From NCBI GenBank assembly GCA_902798825.1, contig CADBYI010000006.1:1-49714 (forward strand): a stretch of 49,714 nt of DNA. Reading direction: 5' to 3'. The translations under genes and the position numbers were made by a program. The notes beneath the pieces were generated by a model that searched no databases, had not been told where the DNA came from, and worked only from the letters and a program-made list of their open reading frames with translations. This DNA is from an uncultured Eubacteriales bacterium. Its GTDB lineage: Bacteria > Bacillota > Clostridia > Christensenellales > CAG-138. This document shows positions 1 to 7,413 of the stretch, one piece after another (position 1 is the first letter of the stretch; each line of letters opens with the position of its first letter).

Positions 1-1334
1 TATTCCCCCGGATACGCGATCAAAGACGACGCTTCGAGGACGTTCCGGACGTGAATGAGCTTCAGCCCCGGCAAGTCCGCTTTGGTGCCCTCGGGCACGA
101 TCACGCTGTCGTAACCCAGGCGCAGGCACTCCTTCAGCCGGGCGTTCATCTGGCCCACGGGCCGGATGTCCCCGGTGAGCCCCACCTCGCCGACGGCCGC
201 GGTGTGGGCCGGCACGGGCTTGTCGTAGCAGGCCGAGGCCACGCACAGCACGGCGGCCAAATCCGCGCCCCGGTCCTGAAGCCTAAGGCTCCCCGCCACG
301 GAAAGATAGGCGTCCTTGTCCGACAATCTAAGGCCCGCCCGCCGTTCCAAAACGGCCAGCAGCATGTTGAACCGGGGCACGTCCATGCCCACGGCGGTCC
401 GCCGGGGGGACCCGTACACCGAAGGGCACAGAAGGGATTGGACCTCCGCCAGCAGGGGCCGGGACCCCTCCAGCACGCAGCCCACGGCACAGCCCGGCGC
501 CGTCCGGGCGGCGCTCAAAAACAGGCCGCTGGGGTCCGGCACGGGGGCCATGCCCCGATCCGTCATCTCAAAGACCCCCAGCTCGTTGGTGGAGCCGAAC
601 CGGTTCTTCTCCGACCGCAGGAGCCGAAGCCCCTCCTGCCGATCCCCTTCAAAATACAGCACCGTGTCCACGATGTGTTCCAGCACCTTGGGCCCGGCCA
701 GAGCCCCCTCCTTGGTCACGTGGCCCACCAGGAACACCGGCGTGCCCGTCTCCTTGGCGAAGCGGGTGAACTTGGCCGCAGAGCCCCTGATCTGGGTCAC
801 GCTGCCCGGGGAGGACGGAGCGTCCTCGGTGAACATGGTCTGGATGGAATCGATGATGAGGAAGGCGGCCTTGCGGCCCTCGGCTTCGGAAAGGATGGAT
901 TCCACGGCATTTTCGCATAGCAGCAGCACCTCCCCGCCCAGGCCCAGCCGATCCGCCCGAAGCCGTATCTGGTGGCGGCTCTCCTCTCCGGAGGCGTAGA
1001 GCACGGGGCCCACCCTGGACAGGTTGTCGGCGCATTGCAGCAGGAGCGTGGACTTGCCGATGCCGGGGCTGCCGCCGATGAGCACCGTCATGCCCGAGGT
1101 GAGCCCGCCGCCGAGGACCCGGTCCAGCTCGTCGATGCCCGTGGAGGTCCTGCTCCCCGCCTGGGCGGACACGTCCTTCAGGGGCACGGCCTTCATGGGC
1201 GCGGAAGGGGCCTTCAGGCTCACCCGTTCCTCCTCCACGATGGTGTTCCAGCTGCCGCACTGGGGGCACCGGCCCATCCAGCGGGGGGTCTCATAGCCGC
1301 ACTCCCCGCAGACGAAAACGCTCTTTTGCTTCAT
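1..1334 (-). CDS. radA: DNA repair protein RadA (C-terminal edge at window boundary)
   Basis: RadA is a RecA-like ATPase that helps process recombination intermediates and branch migration in DNA repair. Translating the minus strand from the ATG at 1334 gives an N-terminal C4 zinc finger (Cys9, Cys12, Cys23, Cys26), a Walker A loop GGSPGIGKST, the RadA-specific KNRFG motif and a C-terminal Lon-protease-like domain. All 444 codons inside the window are open. The last two bases read TA, so the stop codon probably straddles the left edge and the protein is essentially full length. The start overlaps the stop of the upstream membrane protein by 4 nt (ATGA), so the two are probably translationally coupled. 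Identification is firm. Confidence 0.95.
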   Translation of the reverse strand, partial: MKQKSVFVCGECGYETPRWMGRCPQCGSWNTIVEEERVSLKAPSAPMKAVPLKDVSAQAGSRTSTGIDELDRVLGGGLTSGMTVLIGGSPGIGKSTLLLQCADNLSRVGPVLYASGEESRHQIRLRADRLGLGGEVLLLCENAVESILSEAEGRKAAFLIIDSIQTMFTEDAPSSPGSVTQIRGSAAKFTRFAKETGTPVFLVGHVTKEGALAGPKVLEHIVDTVLYFEGDRQEGLRLLRSEKNRFGSTNELGVFEMTDRGMAPVPDPSGLFLSAARTAPGCAVGCVLEGSRPLLAEVQSLLCPSVYGSPRRTAVGMDVPRFNMLLAVLERRAGLRLSDKDAYLSVAGSLRLQDRGADLAAVLCVASACYDKPVPAHTAAVGEVGLTGDIRPVGQMNARLKECLRLGYDSVIVPEGTKADLPGLKLIHVRNVLEASSLIAYPGE

Positions 1335-2545
1335 GGCTCCTCCCCTGTCTGTTCCGCCGAAAAATCGTTCAGATGCATATATTCGATGATGTCCCGATCC
1401 CGCCAGGTCACGTCCATCCAGACGGCATAGTCCCCGCCGGCCCCCAGGAACATGGCGCTTTCGCTGGGCCGGGTCAGGCAGAAGGTGGCCCCGTCGTCCA
1501 TAAAGTAGACGTAGGTCCGATCCAGCTCCCCATAGACGATGGCCCCGTCCGCCAGGGCGAAGTTGGTGACACCGTGGGCCACGGTGACGGGCTCCCCGCC
1601 CTCCGCCACGTACACCAGGGCGCTGTCCTCCCCGTGGTAGCCGGTGAGGAAGGCTGTTATGGTCCCATCGGTTTTGGGATCGTGGACGGTGAAGCCGAAG
1701 CGGTCCTCCCGCGTCTCGCCGGTTGTAAGATCAAAGGTCTTCAGCTCGCCGGCGCCGGACACATAGACCAGCTTCCCTCCGCTTGCGGAAACCGCCGAGA
1801 TGCCCGCATCCGTGCTGTCGAACAGCTCCAGCGTCACGCTCTCCCCGGTCCGCACGTCGCAGCCGAAGAGCTTGTCCCGGCTGGTGCCCGTCCGCTCCAC
1901 CCAAAAGACGGTGTTCTCCCACAGGGCCAGCACGGGCAGGCCCAGATGGACGGTCTTGAGGACCCGGTTCTCCCCCGTCCTCCGATCGTAGACCCGAATC
2001 TGTCCGCCGCCGGAGGCCAGGGCGTCCAAATACACGATCCACCGCTGGTTCATCTGGGGGTGGCGTATGGATTTATAGGTGATCTCCAGCGGCAGATAGG
2101 TGGCCCGCTTCGCGACGGTGTCATAGAGGATCAGCCGGGTAAAGGCGGCGGTGCCGTCGGGGGTATAGTTGCCCACCACGAAAAGGATGGTGTCCCCCAC
2201 CACGGAAAAGTCGCTGGCGTACTGGTACTCCGGGATCAGAATCTCATGCTGTATCCGGGACAGGTCCGCCCCATAGATGGTCCGATCCATACCGGGCTGG
2301 GGCGTGGGGCTGGGCCGGGGCGTGGGCGAAGGCGTGGGCGGCGCCGGGGTGCTGAGGCCCAGGCAGCTTAAGTCCGCCGGCCGCTCCATGGCCTCCAGCA
2401 TGCCGGGCAGCACCAGGCGCAGGGCGGCATAGACCCCGCCGCCCAGCAGCAGGAACGTCAGCAGCGCCTGGAGCAGGGGCCAGAAGCGGGTGCCGATGAG
2501 GGGCAGGGGCCGCCGTTTTTTCGGTTTTGTCTCCCGAGAGTCCAT
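1331..2545 (-). CDS. Membrane-anchored beta-propeller-like protein of unknown function
   Basis: A 404-residue protein with a basic N-terminus (about residues 7-12), one membrane segment (about 20-45), a Pro/Thr-rich linker (about 67-85, many TPSPTP-type steps) and a long outside domain. That domain repeats a pattern of a beta-rich blade followed by a short polar turn (TGEN, TGES, TGET), which resembles TolB/WD-type propellers. No catalytic motif is recognised. It probably sits on the outer face of the membrane and may bind a surface ligand or partner. It overlaps radA by 4 nt, so the two share a transcript. The next internal Met is near residue 49, inside or after the membrane segment, so the start at 2545 is preferred although it lacks a Shine-Dalgarno sequence (see the promoter). 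Confidence 0.75.
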   Translation of the reverse strand: MDSRETKPKKRRPLPLIGTRFWPLLQALLTFLLLGGGVYAALRLVLPGMLEAMERPADLSCLGLSTPAPPTPSPTPRPSPTPQPGMDRTIYGADLSRIQHEILIPEYQYASDFSVVGDTILFVVGNYTPDGTAAFTRLILYDTVAKRATYLPLEITYKSIRHPQMNQRWIVYLDALASGGGQIRVYDRRTGENRVLKTVHLGLPVLALWENTVFWVERTGTSRDKLFGCDVRTGESVTLELFDSTDAGISAVSASGGKLVYVSGAGELKTFDLTTGETREDRFGFTVHDPKTDGTITAFLTGYHGEDSALVYVAEGGEPVTVAHGVTNFALADGAIVYGELDRTYVYFMDDGATFCLTRPSESAMFLGAGGDYAVWMDVTWRDRDIIEYMHLNDFSAEQTGEEP

Positions 2546-2553
2546 ATAGAAGT

Positions 2554-2582
2554 ATTGTACCCTTTTCTGCTCCTTCGGTCAA
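2554..2582 (-). promoter_or_regulatory. Sigma-A promoter giving a probably leaderless mRNA
   Basis: Minus strand: TTGACC (2582-2577), 17-nt spacer, TACAAT (2559-2554). Only 8 nt separate the -10 box from the ATG at 2545, so the expected transcription start coincides with the start codon. No Shine-Dalgarno sequence lies in those 8 nt. Confidence 0.75.
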
Positions 2583-2639
2583 CCGGGGGCGGCAAAGTCG
2601 AATCTTTTGGAATTTGCAGGAAAAGATGCAGATTTGTGG

Positions 2640-2668
2640 TTGCCCTTCCGGTGGTCCCGTGGTATACT
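2640..2668 (+). promoter_or_regulatory. Promoter of prs
   Basis: TTGCCC (2640-2645), 17-nt spacer, TATACT (2663-2668), about 43 nt before the prs start. A strong ribosome site (GGGAGGGG) follows. It diverges from the promoter at 2554-2582. Confidence 0.65.
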
Positions 2669-2711
2669 GTACGTGTTTCCACGACATTTTCATATTTAGA
2701 GGGAGGGGTCT

Positions 2712-3731
2712 ATGTTCAGCGGATCTGGCATCATCCGTATCTATGCCGGCATGTCCGGTCGTCCCTTTGCCAAGCGCATGTGCGCGTATCTGGGCGCACA
2801 GTTGGGCGATTCCGAAACCATCATGTTCTCCGAGGGCAACCTGTTCGTCCGCGTCAACGAATCCATCCGGGACAAGGACGTGTTCCTGGTCCAGCCCATC
2901 GCCCGCCATCCCAACGACGAATTCACCGAGCTCCTCTTCTGGATCGACGCCTTCAAACGCTCCTCCGCCAACTCCGTCACCGCCATCATCCCCTACTTCT
3001 CCTACGCCAAGGGCGACAAAATGGACGAGCCCCGGGTGTCCATCCGGGCCCGGGTCTGCGCCGACTGCATCGAGGCCGCTGGCGTGGATCGGGTCATCTT
3101 CATGGACCTGCACGCCGCCCAGATCCAGGGCTTCTTCAAGACCCCTGTGGATCACCTCCACGCCCAGCCCTTGCTGGTGGAGTACGTGAAGCGGTCCGGC
3201 ATCGTGGACGAAAATCTGGTGGTGGTCTCCCCCGACGCCGGCTCCGCCAAGCGGGCCAGGGACTTTGCCAACGCCCTGGGTTGCCCCGTGGCCATCGGCG
3301 ACAAGACCCGGGTGGACCACAGTGAGAACGCCAAGGTGCTGGAGGTCATCGGCGACGTGGAGAACAAAAACTGCCTGGTGGTGGACGACTTCTCCATCTC
3401 CGGCGGCACCATGATCGACATCGCCCGGGGCCTGAAGGAGAAGGGCGCCCAGCGCATCTTCGGAGCCCTGTCCCACAACTGCATGAACGAGAAGGCCCTG
3501 AACCGGTTCGACGACAGTCCCTATGAGTTCATCGCCACCACGGACACGGTGGAGTGCCCCGAGGCGCGCCGTCACCCCAAGATCAAGATCATCTCCGCCG
3601 CCCCCATGTTCGCCCAGGCCGTGAAGCTGATCCACGACAAGGCGCCCATGAGCACCCTCTTCGACCAGCGCATCAGCAAGCGCATGCTGGATATGTCCTT
3701 CGCCGAGCAGCTGACGCTGCTGGGGGAATAA
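2712..3731 (+). CDS. prs: Ribose-phosphate pyrophosphokinase (PRPP synthetase)
   Basis: Makes phosphoribosyl pyrophosphate from ribose 5-phosphate and ATP in the cytoplasm, feeding purine, pyrimidine, NAD and His/Trp synthesis. The sequence shows the family blocks in order: the N-terminal substrate loop, RSSANSVTAIIPYFSYAKGD (ATP region), MDLHAAQIQGFF (metal-binding His), VSPDAGSAKRA, and a PRPP loop read as VVDDFSISGGT. At 339 residues it is somewhat longer than the usual 310-320. Several signature positions differ from the common bacterial form (KGDKMDEPR where RQDRKDKPR is typical), so it belongs to a divergent branch. Start chosen for the GGGAGGGG site just upstream. Followed by an intrinsic terminator, so it is probably monocistronic. 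Confidence 0.93.
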   Translation: MFSGSGIIRIYAGMSGRPFAKRMCAYLGAQLGDSETIMFSEGNLFVRVNESIRDKDVFLVQPIARHPNDEFTELLFWIDAFKRSSANSVTAIIPYFSYAKGDKMDEPRVSIRARVCADCIEAAGVDRVIFMDLHAAQIQGFFKTPVDHLHAQPLLVEYVKRSGIVDENLVVVSPDAGSAKRARDFANALGCPVAIGDKTRVDHSENAKVLEVIGDVENKNCLVVDDFSISGGTMIDIARGLKEKGAQRIFGALSHNCMNEKALNRFDDSPYEFIATTDTVECPEARRHPKIKIISAAPMFAQAVKLIHDKAPMSTLFDQRISKRMLDMSFAEQLTLLGE

Positions 3732-3752
3732 AGGCGAATATCGCATCCGAGA

Positions 3753-3782
3753 GAAGGCCGTCATATGGGCGGTCTTCTTTTT
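3753..3782 (+). terminator. Intrinsic terminator after prs
   Basis: Stem GAAGGCCG (3753-3760) with CGGTCTTC (3770-3777), one G-T wobble, then a run of five T. Lies 21 nt after the prs stop. Confidence 0.8.
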
Positions 3783-3849
3783 ATATCGTGCCGATGCATA
3801 GAATTATGAATATGCAGAATAATGTATGAAATTACATTTAGGATTTTGG

Positions 3850-3878
3850 TTGAATTCCGGGGATAAACTTGATATGAT
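3850..3878 (+). promoter_or_regulatory. Sigma-A promoter giving a probably leaderless amidase mRNA
   Basis: TTGAAT (3850-3855), 17-nt spacer, TATGAT (3873-3878). The amidase ATG is at 3885, only 6 nt after the -10 box and thus at the predicted transcription start. There is no Shine-Dalgarno sequence between. Confidence 0.75.
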
Positions 3879-3884
3879 TTATGT

Positions 3885-4853
3885 ATGAAAAAGCTCCTGT
3901 CCATTCTGATCCTGTTGCTTCTCGCCGGCTGCGCCGGGCAGGGGACCGGGCCTGCCCCCCAGGCTTCGCCCCAAGAGGCTGTCGCCACCCTGGCGCCCAC
4001 GGCGGAGGCGGCTACTCCTGCGCCCACGGCGGAGGCGGCTGCTACTCCTGCGCCCACGGCCCAGCCCGAGCAACAGATCACCATCGGCGTTTCGGTGGAG
4101 GAGACGGCCGTGCCCACGCCGGTGCCCACGCCCTCGCCCACGGTCACGGCTGCGCCCACGGACACGCCAACCCCCACCCCTACGGACGGGCCTCTCATCG
4201 GGTTCATCATCGGTGTGGACCCCGGGCATCAACTGGTCTACGATCCCGCGCCGGAGCCCGTGGCCCCCGGGTCCAGGGAGACCAAGCAGAAGGTGGCCGG
4301 CGGCTGCCGGGGCGTGAAAAGCGGCGTATATGAATATGAGGTGAATCAGGACGTATCCCTGCTGCTGCGGGATATGCTGCAGGAAGCGGGCGCCATGGTC
4401 GTTTTGACCCACGACGTGCTGGACGTGAACATCTCCAACATTCAGCGGGCCCAGATGTTCAACGAGGCCCAGGTGGATCTGGGCATCCGCATCCACTGCA
4501 ACAACGGCGGCAGCGAAAGAAAGTACTCCGTCGCTTATGTGCCGGCGCCCACCGAGAATCGGACCAAGTTTTATGAGCAGAACGTGGAGGCGGCCAAGAC
4601 CATCCTGGCGGCCTACTGCGAGGAGACGGGGCTGCCCACCCGCTACAAGGACGGCATCACCTACCGAAGCGACCAGACGGGCTTCAACTGGTGCGAGCGG
4701 CCCATCGTCACCATCGAAATGGGACATCTTAGCAACCCTGCGGAGGACGCCCTGTTGAGCGATCCGGAATTTCAGGTGAAGATGGCCCGGGGACTTTTCA
4801 ACGGCATCCTTCGCTATTTCCGGCCGGACCTCGTTGCAGCCGCCAACGAATAA
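3885..4853 (+). CDS. Lipoprotein N-acetylmuramoyl-L-alanine amidase (Amidase_3)
   Basis: Cleaves the amide bond between N-acetylmuramic acid and the stem peptide of peptidoglycan at the cell surface. Residues 1-16 form a lipoprotein signal ending in LAGC, with Cys16 the lipidated residue. Residues about 20-105 are a low-complexity Ala/Pro/Thr linker with repeated APTAEAA units. The zinc amidase domain follows: VDPGH (first His ligand), a Glu in the YEYE stretch, RIHCN (second His) and the catalytic Glu in TIEMGHLSN. It stands alone between prs and arcA with its own promoter. The ATG at 3885 gives the signal peptide; the ATG at 3881 is in another frame. Confidence 0.9.
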   Translation: MKKLLSILILLLLAGCAGQGTGPAPQASPQEAVATLAPTAEAATPAPTAEAAATPAPTAQPEQQITIGVSVEETAVPTPVPTPSPTVTAAPTDTPTPTPTDGPLIGFIIGVDPGHQLVYDPAPEPVAPGSRETKQKVAGGCRGVKSGVYEYEVNQDVSLLLRDMLQEAGAMVVLTHDVLDVNISNIQRAQMFNEAQVDLGIRIHCNNGGSERKYSVAYVPAPTENRTKFYEQNVEAAKTILAAYCEETGLPTRYKDGITYRSDQTGFNWCERPIVTIEMGHLSNPAEDALLSDPEFQVKMARGLFNGILRYFRPDLVAAANE

Positions 4854-4876
4854 ACGAAAAAGGAGAATATTCTGTC

Positions 4877-6097
4877 ATGGATTCCCCCATCAGCGTTCGT
4901 TCCGAAGTCGGGAAGCTGAAGGCCGTACTGCTGCACCGGCCCGGCATGGAACTGGAAAACCTTATGCCCGACTACCTGTCCCATCAGCTCTTTGACGACA
5001 TTCCCTACCTTGTCTATGCCCAGCAGGAGCACGACAGCTTCGCCTGCACCCTTCGTCAGTGCGGGGTGAACGTGATGTATCTCAAGGACCTGCTGTGCGA
5101 GGCGGTGAACCGGGGCGGCGTCCGGGAGGAGCTGGTGTCGGACTATGTGCGGGAGGCCCACCTGTACGGCTCCTATATGCAGGAGGCGGTGAAGGAGTAT
5201 CTGCTGGCCCTGCCCACGGACAAGCTGTTCGACGCCATGGCCGGCGGCGTCCGCAAGAGCCAGATACAGAAGCTGACGAAATACCATCTGGTGGACTACG
5301 CCCAGGAGGACTTCCCCTTCTACGCCGAGTCCATGCCCAACCTGTACTTCACCCGGGACCCCTTCGCCTGCCTTGGGAACGGGGTCATCATCTCCCGCAT
5401 GGCCAACGAGATCCGGCAGCGGGAGACCCTGTTCGCGGACTATATCTTCCGCTATCATCCCATCTACAGGAACGTGCCCCACTGGTACGAGCGGAGCAAG
5501 GCCTGGTCCATCGAGGGCGGCGACATCCTGGTGCTGAACGAGAGGACCATCGCCGTGGGCATGAGCGAGCGCACCAGCCCCCAGGCCATCGAGGATATGG
5601 CCGAAAAGGTGCTGAGCGCGGACATGGGCGTGGAGCAGATATTGGTGATCGATCTGCCCAAGTTCCGCACCTTCATGCACCTGGACACGGTCATGACCAT
5701 GGTGGACGTGGACAAGTTCGTGGTCCATCCCAACATCCAGCGGTCCATGCGCTCCTTCCTTCTGACCCGGGGCGACAGCGGGCGGAAGCTGAACATCCGA
5801 GAGACCGGCCGGCCCATCGACGAGGCCCTGCGGGAGGTCATGGGGCTGGACAACATCACCCTCATCCGCTGCGGCGGCGCCAGCACCATCGACGCGGCCC
5901 GGGAACAGTGGAACGACGGCGCCAACACCCTGGCCGTGGCCCCCGGCGAGGTCGTCACCTATATCCGCAACCACGTGACCAACAGCATCCTGCGGGATCA
6001 CGGCATCACCGTCCACGAGATCCCCTCCTCCGAGCTCTCCCGGGGCCGGGGCGGCCCCCGGTGCATGAGCATGCCCCTGGTACGGGACCGGATATGA
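4877..6097 (+). CDS. arcA: Arginine deiminase
   Basis: Hydrolyses arginine to citrulline and ammonia, the first step of the arginine deiminase fermentation route. The 406-residue length matches the family. Motifs include FTRDPF, the EGGD loop, FMHLDTV with the catalytic His, and the C-terminal RGRGGPRCMSMPL with the nucleophile Cys396. Start chosen for AAAGGAG about 10 nt upstream. No arcB or arcC lies in the window, so the rest of the pathway must be elsewhere or the enzyme acts alone. The last codons (ATA TGA) merge with the first GATATGA unit of the hairpin array that follows. Confidence 0.95.
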   Translation: MDSPISVRSEVGKLKAVLLHRPGMELENLMPDYLSHQLFDDIPYLVYAQQEHDSFACTLRQCGVNVMYLKDLLCEAVNRGGVREELVSDYVREAHLYGSYMQEAVKEYLLALPTDKLFDAMAGGVRKSQIQKLTKYHLVDYAQEDFPFYAESMPNLYFTRDPFACLGNGVIISRMANEIRQRETLFADYIFRYHPIYRNVPHWYERSKAWSIEGGDILVLNERTIAVGMSERTSPQAIEDMAEKVLSADMGVEQILVIDLPKFRTFMHLDTVMTMVDVDKFVVHPNIQRSMRSFLLTRGDSGRKLNIRETGRPIDEALREVMGLDNITLIRCGGASTIDAAREQWNDGANTLAVAPGEVVTYIRNHVTNSILRDHGITVHEIPSSELSRGRGGPRCMSMPLVRDRI

Positions 6098-6191
6098 TGT
6101 ATCCCTGCGGGATACGCGGTATGTCTTCGACGCGATATGCTCCTGCGGAACGCGATATATCCTGTCCGGATGCGATATGGCCCTTCGGGCC
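6091..6191 (+). repeat. Left hairpin array with GCGATAT spacers
   Basis: Five mini-hairpins in tandem, about 20 nt apart, separated by GCGATAT or close variants. Examples: GTATCCC-TGC-GGGATAC, CTCC-TGCGG, ATCC-TGTC-CGGAT, GGCCC-TTC-GGGCC. Stems differ in sequence while spacers are conserved. It starts at the arcA stop and ends just before the ribosome site of the four-helix-bundle gene. Confidence 0.8.
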
Positions 6192-6210
6192 GTGAAAGGG
6201 GAAGCAGGGA

Positions 6211-6555
6211 ATGGCTGATACCTCGATCAAGGAGCTTGCAATCGAATTGACTGTCGAAGTCACGGCGGTATGCGACGAGATACGGGCCAAGCCCGTCTTT
6301 GTCAATCAGTTGCTCCGATCCTGCTCCTCCATCGGTGCGAACGCACATGAAGCAAAATATGCGCACAGTGGGGCCGACTTTATCAGCAAGCTGGAGATCG
6401 CCCTGAAGGAATGCTATGAAACGGAATATTGGCTAGAGATCCTGTACCGATTGAACTCCCTGTCCCCTGATCAGTACAAGCATCTCGCCGCCAAATGCGG
6501 AACCATTCGCCGAAAGCTGATTGCCTCCATCACCACGGTAAAGAATAATAAATAG
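6211..6555 (+). CDS. Four-helix bundle protein, 23S rRNA intervening-sequence type
   Basis: A 114-residue, almost all-helical protein matching the four-helix-bundle family first found in intervening sequences of 23S rRNA genes (TIGR02436-like) and related to the Avd accessory protein of diversity-generating retroelements. Seen here: helix 1 (KELAIELTVEVTAVCDEI), the conserved NQLLRSCSSIGANAHEA segment, SKLEIALKECYETEYWLEIL and a final helix. There is no rRNA gene, reverse transcriptase or template repeat nearby, so it is a free-standing copy. A GGGGAAGCAGGGA stretch upstream supplies the ribosome site. The molecular role of the family is not established. Its position between inverted hairpin arrays suggests it may bind those structures. 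Confidence 0.85.
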   Translation: MADTSIKELAIELTVEVTAVCDEIRAKPVFVNQLLRSCSSIGANAHEAKYAHSGADFISKLEIALKECYETEYWLEILYRLNSLSPDQYKHLAAKCGTIRRKLIASITTVKNNK

Positions 6556-6603
6556 AACAGGCACCCTCCCGTTTTACAGGGGGCACGCGGGCACGCAGCG
6601 ACC

Positions 6604-6697
6604 GCATATCGCATTCGCCCTGCGAATATATCGCATGGAACATATATCGCGCCCTTGCCAGCAAGGGCATATCGCCAGCCGGAGCTCTGCTCCGGCT
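6604..6697 (-). repeat. Right hairpin array, inverted relative to the left array
   Basis: Minus strand: CCGGAGC-AGA-GCTCCGG, then GCGATAT, GCCCTTGC/GCAAGGGC, GCGATAT, TTCC, GCGATAT, ATTCGC/GCGAAT, GCGATAT. It begins two bases from the yunB stop codon, so it closes both the yunB gene and the four-helix-bundle element. Confidence 0.8.
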
Positions 6698-6699
6698 GC

Positions 6700-7350
6700 C
6701 TACGTTCCCGGTATAAGGTTCAGCAAATCCTCTTCATTCGCCACGTTGGTGTAGGCCTCCGGCACGTCCCCCACAATGACGTTCTCGGACACAGGGGCCT
6801 GGGCCGTGACGGTGACGGTATAGGCCCGGCCGGGCAGGACCACCCGGATGGTGCCGGTGAGCTGCAGGGTGATCCGGTGCAGGGTCTGATTGATGCCCGC
6901 CGAGCGAAACTCGCTGTGAAAGGAGGACTGGACCATACCCACCGGCGTGAACCGGAAGGTGAGCCGGGGCCCCAGCCCCGACAGCAGCGGCACGCCGCTC
7001 AGCGTGCCCAGCGTCACGGACACCCCCTGCTCCCCCAGGTCCATGATCCGGCGCTGTGCCGCCGCCGCACCGTCCGCCGCCAGCAGGTTCAGCTTTCCCG
7101 CGTCCGCCGTCAGCAGGGAGATGTGCCCCTGATTCGACTCCCGGGCGCTGAGCAGGGCCTCGGCGGCGTCCCCGGACAGCACCTCCAAAATGGCCTCGTT
7201 CATGGCCCGGGCCGCCGCGCTTTCCACCCGGGCGGAGACCAGTCCCTCCAGCACCGGCCGCAGGCTCTCGTTCACAAACCACAGGGCCGCCCCCGCCGCC
7301 AGCGCCACCGTCATGAGGCAAATCAGCGCCCGCCGCTTTCGTTTCCGCAT
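6700..7350 (-). CDS. yunB: Sporulation protein YunB
   Basis: A homologue of Bacillus YunB, a mother-cell sporulation protein needed for normal spore formation; its biochemical role is not known. The 216-residue product has a basic N-terminus (MRKRKRR), one membrane segment (about residues 8-26) and an outside domain with the family pattern NEAILEVL, a conserved GVPLLSGLGPRL segment and a beta-rich end. An in-frame GTG at 7368 lies inside a hairpin. The ATG at 7350 is preferred because GGGAGGG sits 7 nt before it. The gene follows the XRE regulator, separated by a hairpin that also holds the ribosome site. Confidence 0.88.
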   Translation of the reverse strand: MRKRKRRALICLMTVALAAGAALWFVNESLRPVLEGLVSARVESAAARAMNEAILEVLSGDAAEALLSARESNQGHISLLTADAGKLNLLAADGAAAAQRRIMDLGEQGVSVTLGTLSGVPLLSGLGPRLTFRFTPVGMVQSSFHSEFRSAGINQTLHRITLQLTGTIRVVLPGRAYTVTVTAQAPVSENVIVGDVPEAYTNVANEEDLLNLIPGT

Positions 7351-7357
7351 ATAAAAT

Positions 7358-7384
7358 CCCTCCCGCACAGTGTATGCGGGAGGG
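7358..7384 (-). promoter_or_regulatory. 10-bp hairpin covering the yunB ribosome site
   Basis: Perfect inverted repeat: CCCTCCCGCA (7358-7367) and TGCGGGAGGG (7375-7384), 7-nt loop. On the minus strand the 3' arm contains the GGGAGGG Shine-Dalgarno of yunB and is followed by ATTTTAT. It may end XRE transcripts weakly, or mask the yunB ribosome site on read-through mRNA. Confidence 0.6.
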
Positions 7385-7413
7385 CTGCGCTATTTGTCGT
7401 ATTTAAACGAACA

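Larger units (their letters stand above)
6091..6697 (+). mobile_element. Candidate small element: four-helix-bundle gene between inverted hairpin arrays
   Basis: The GCGATAT units read left to right in the left array and as ATATCGC in the right array, so the gene lies inside long inverted ends built from sub-repeats. No transposase is present. An array of the same style without a gene lies at 29757-29852. Element status is an inference from symmetry and dispersal. Confidence 0.5.

Noticed and set aside
51..920. Long plus-strand frame opposite radA (and many similar long antisense frames across the window)
   Set aside because: High GC removes stop codons on the opposite strand; the translation is Gly/His/Pro-rich low complexity while the minus-strand frame is clearly RadA.
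6211..6555. Four-helix-bundle gene as Avd of a diversity-generating retroelement
   Set aside because: No reverse transcriptase, template repeat or variable-repeat target gene anywhere in the window.
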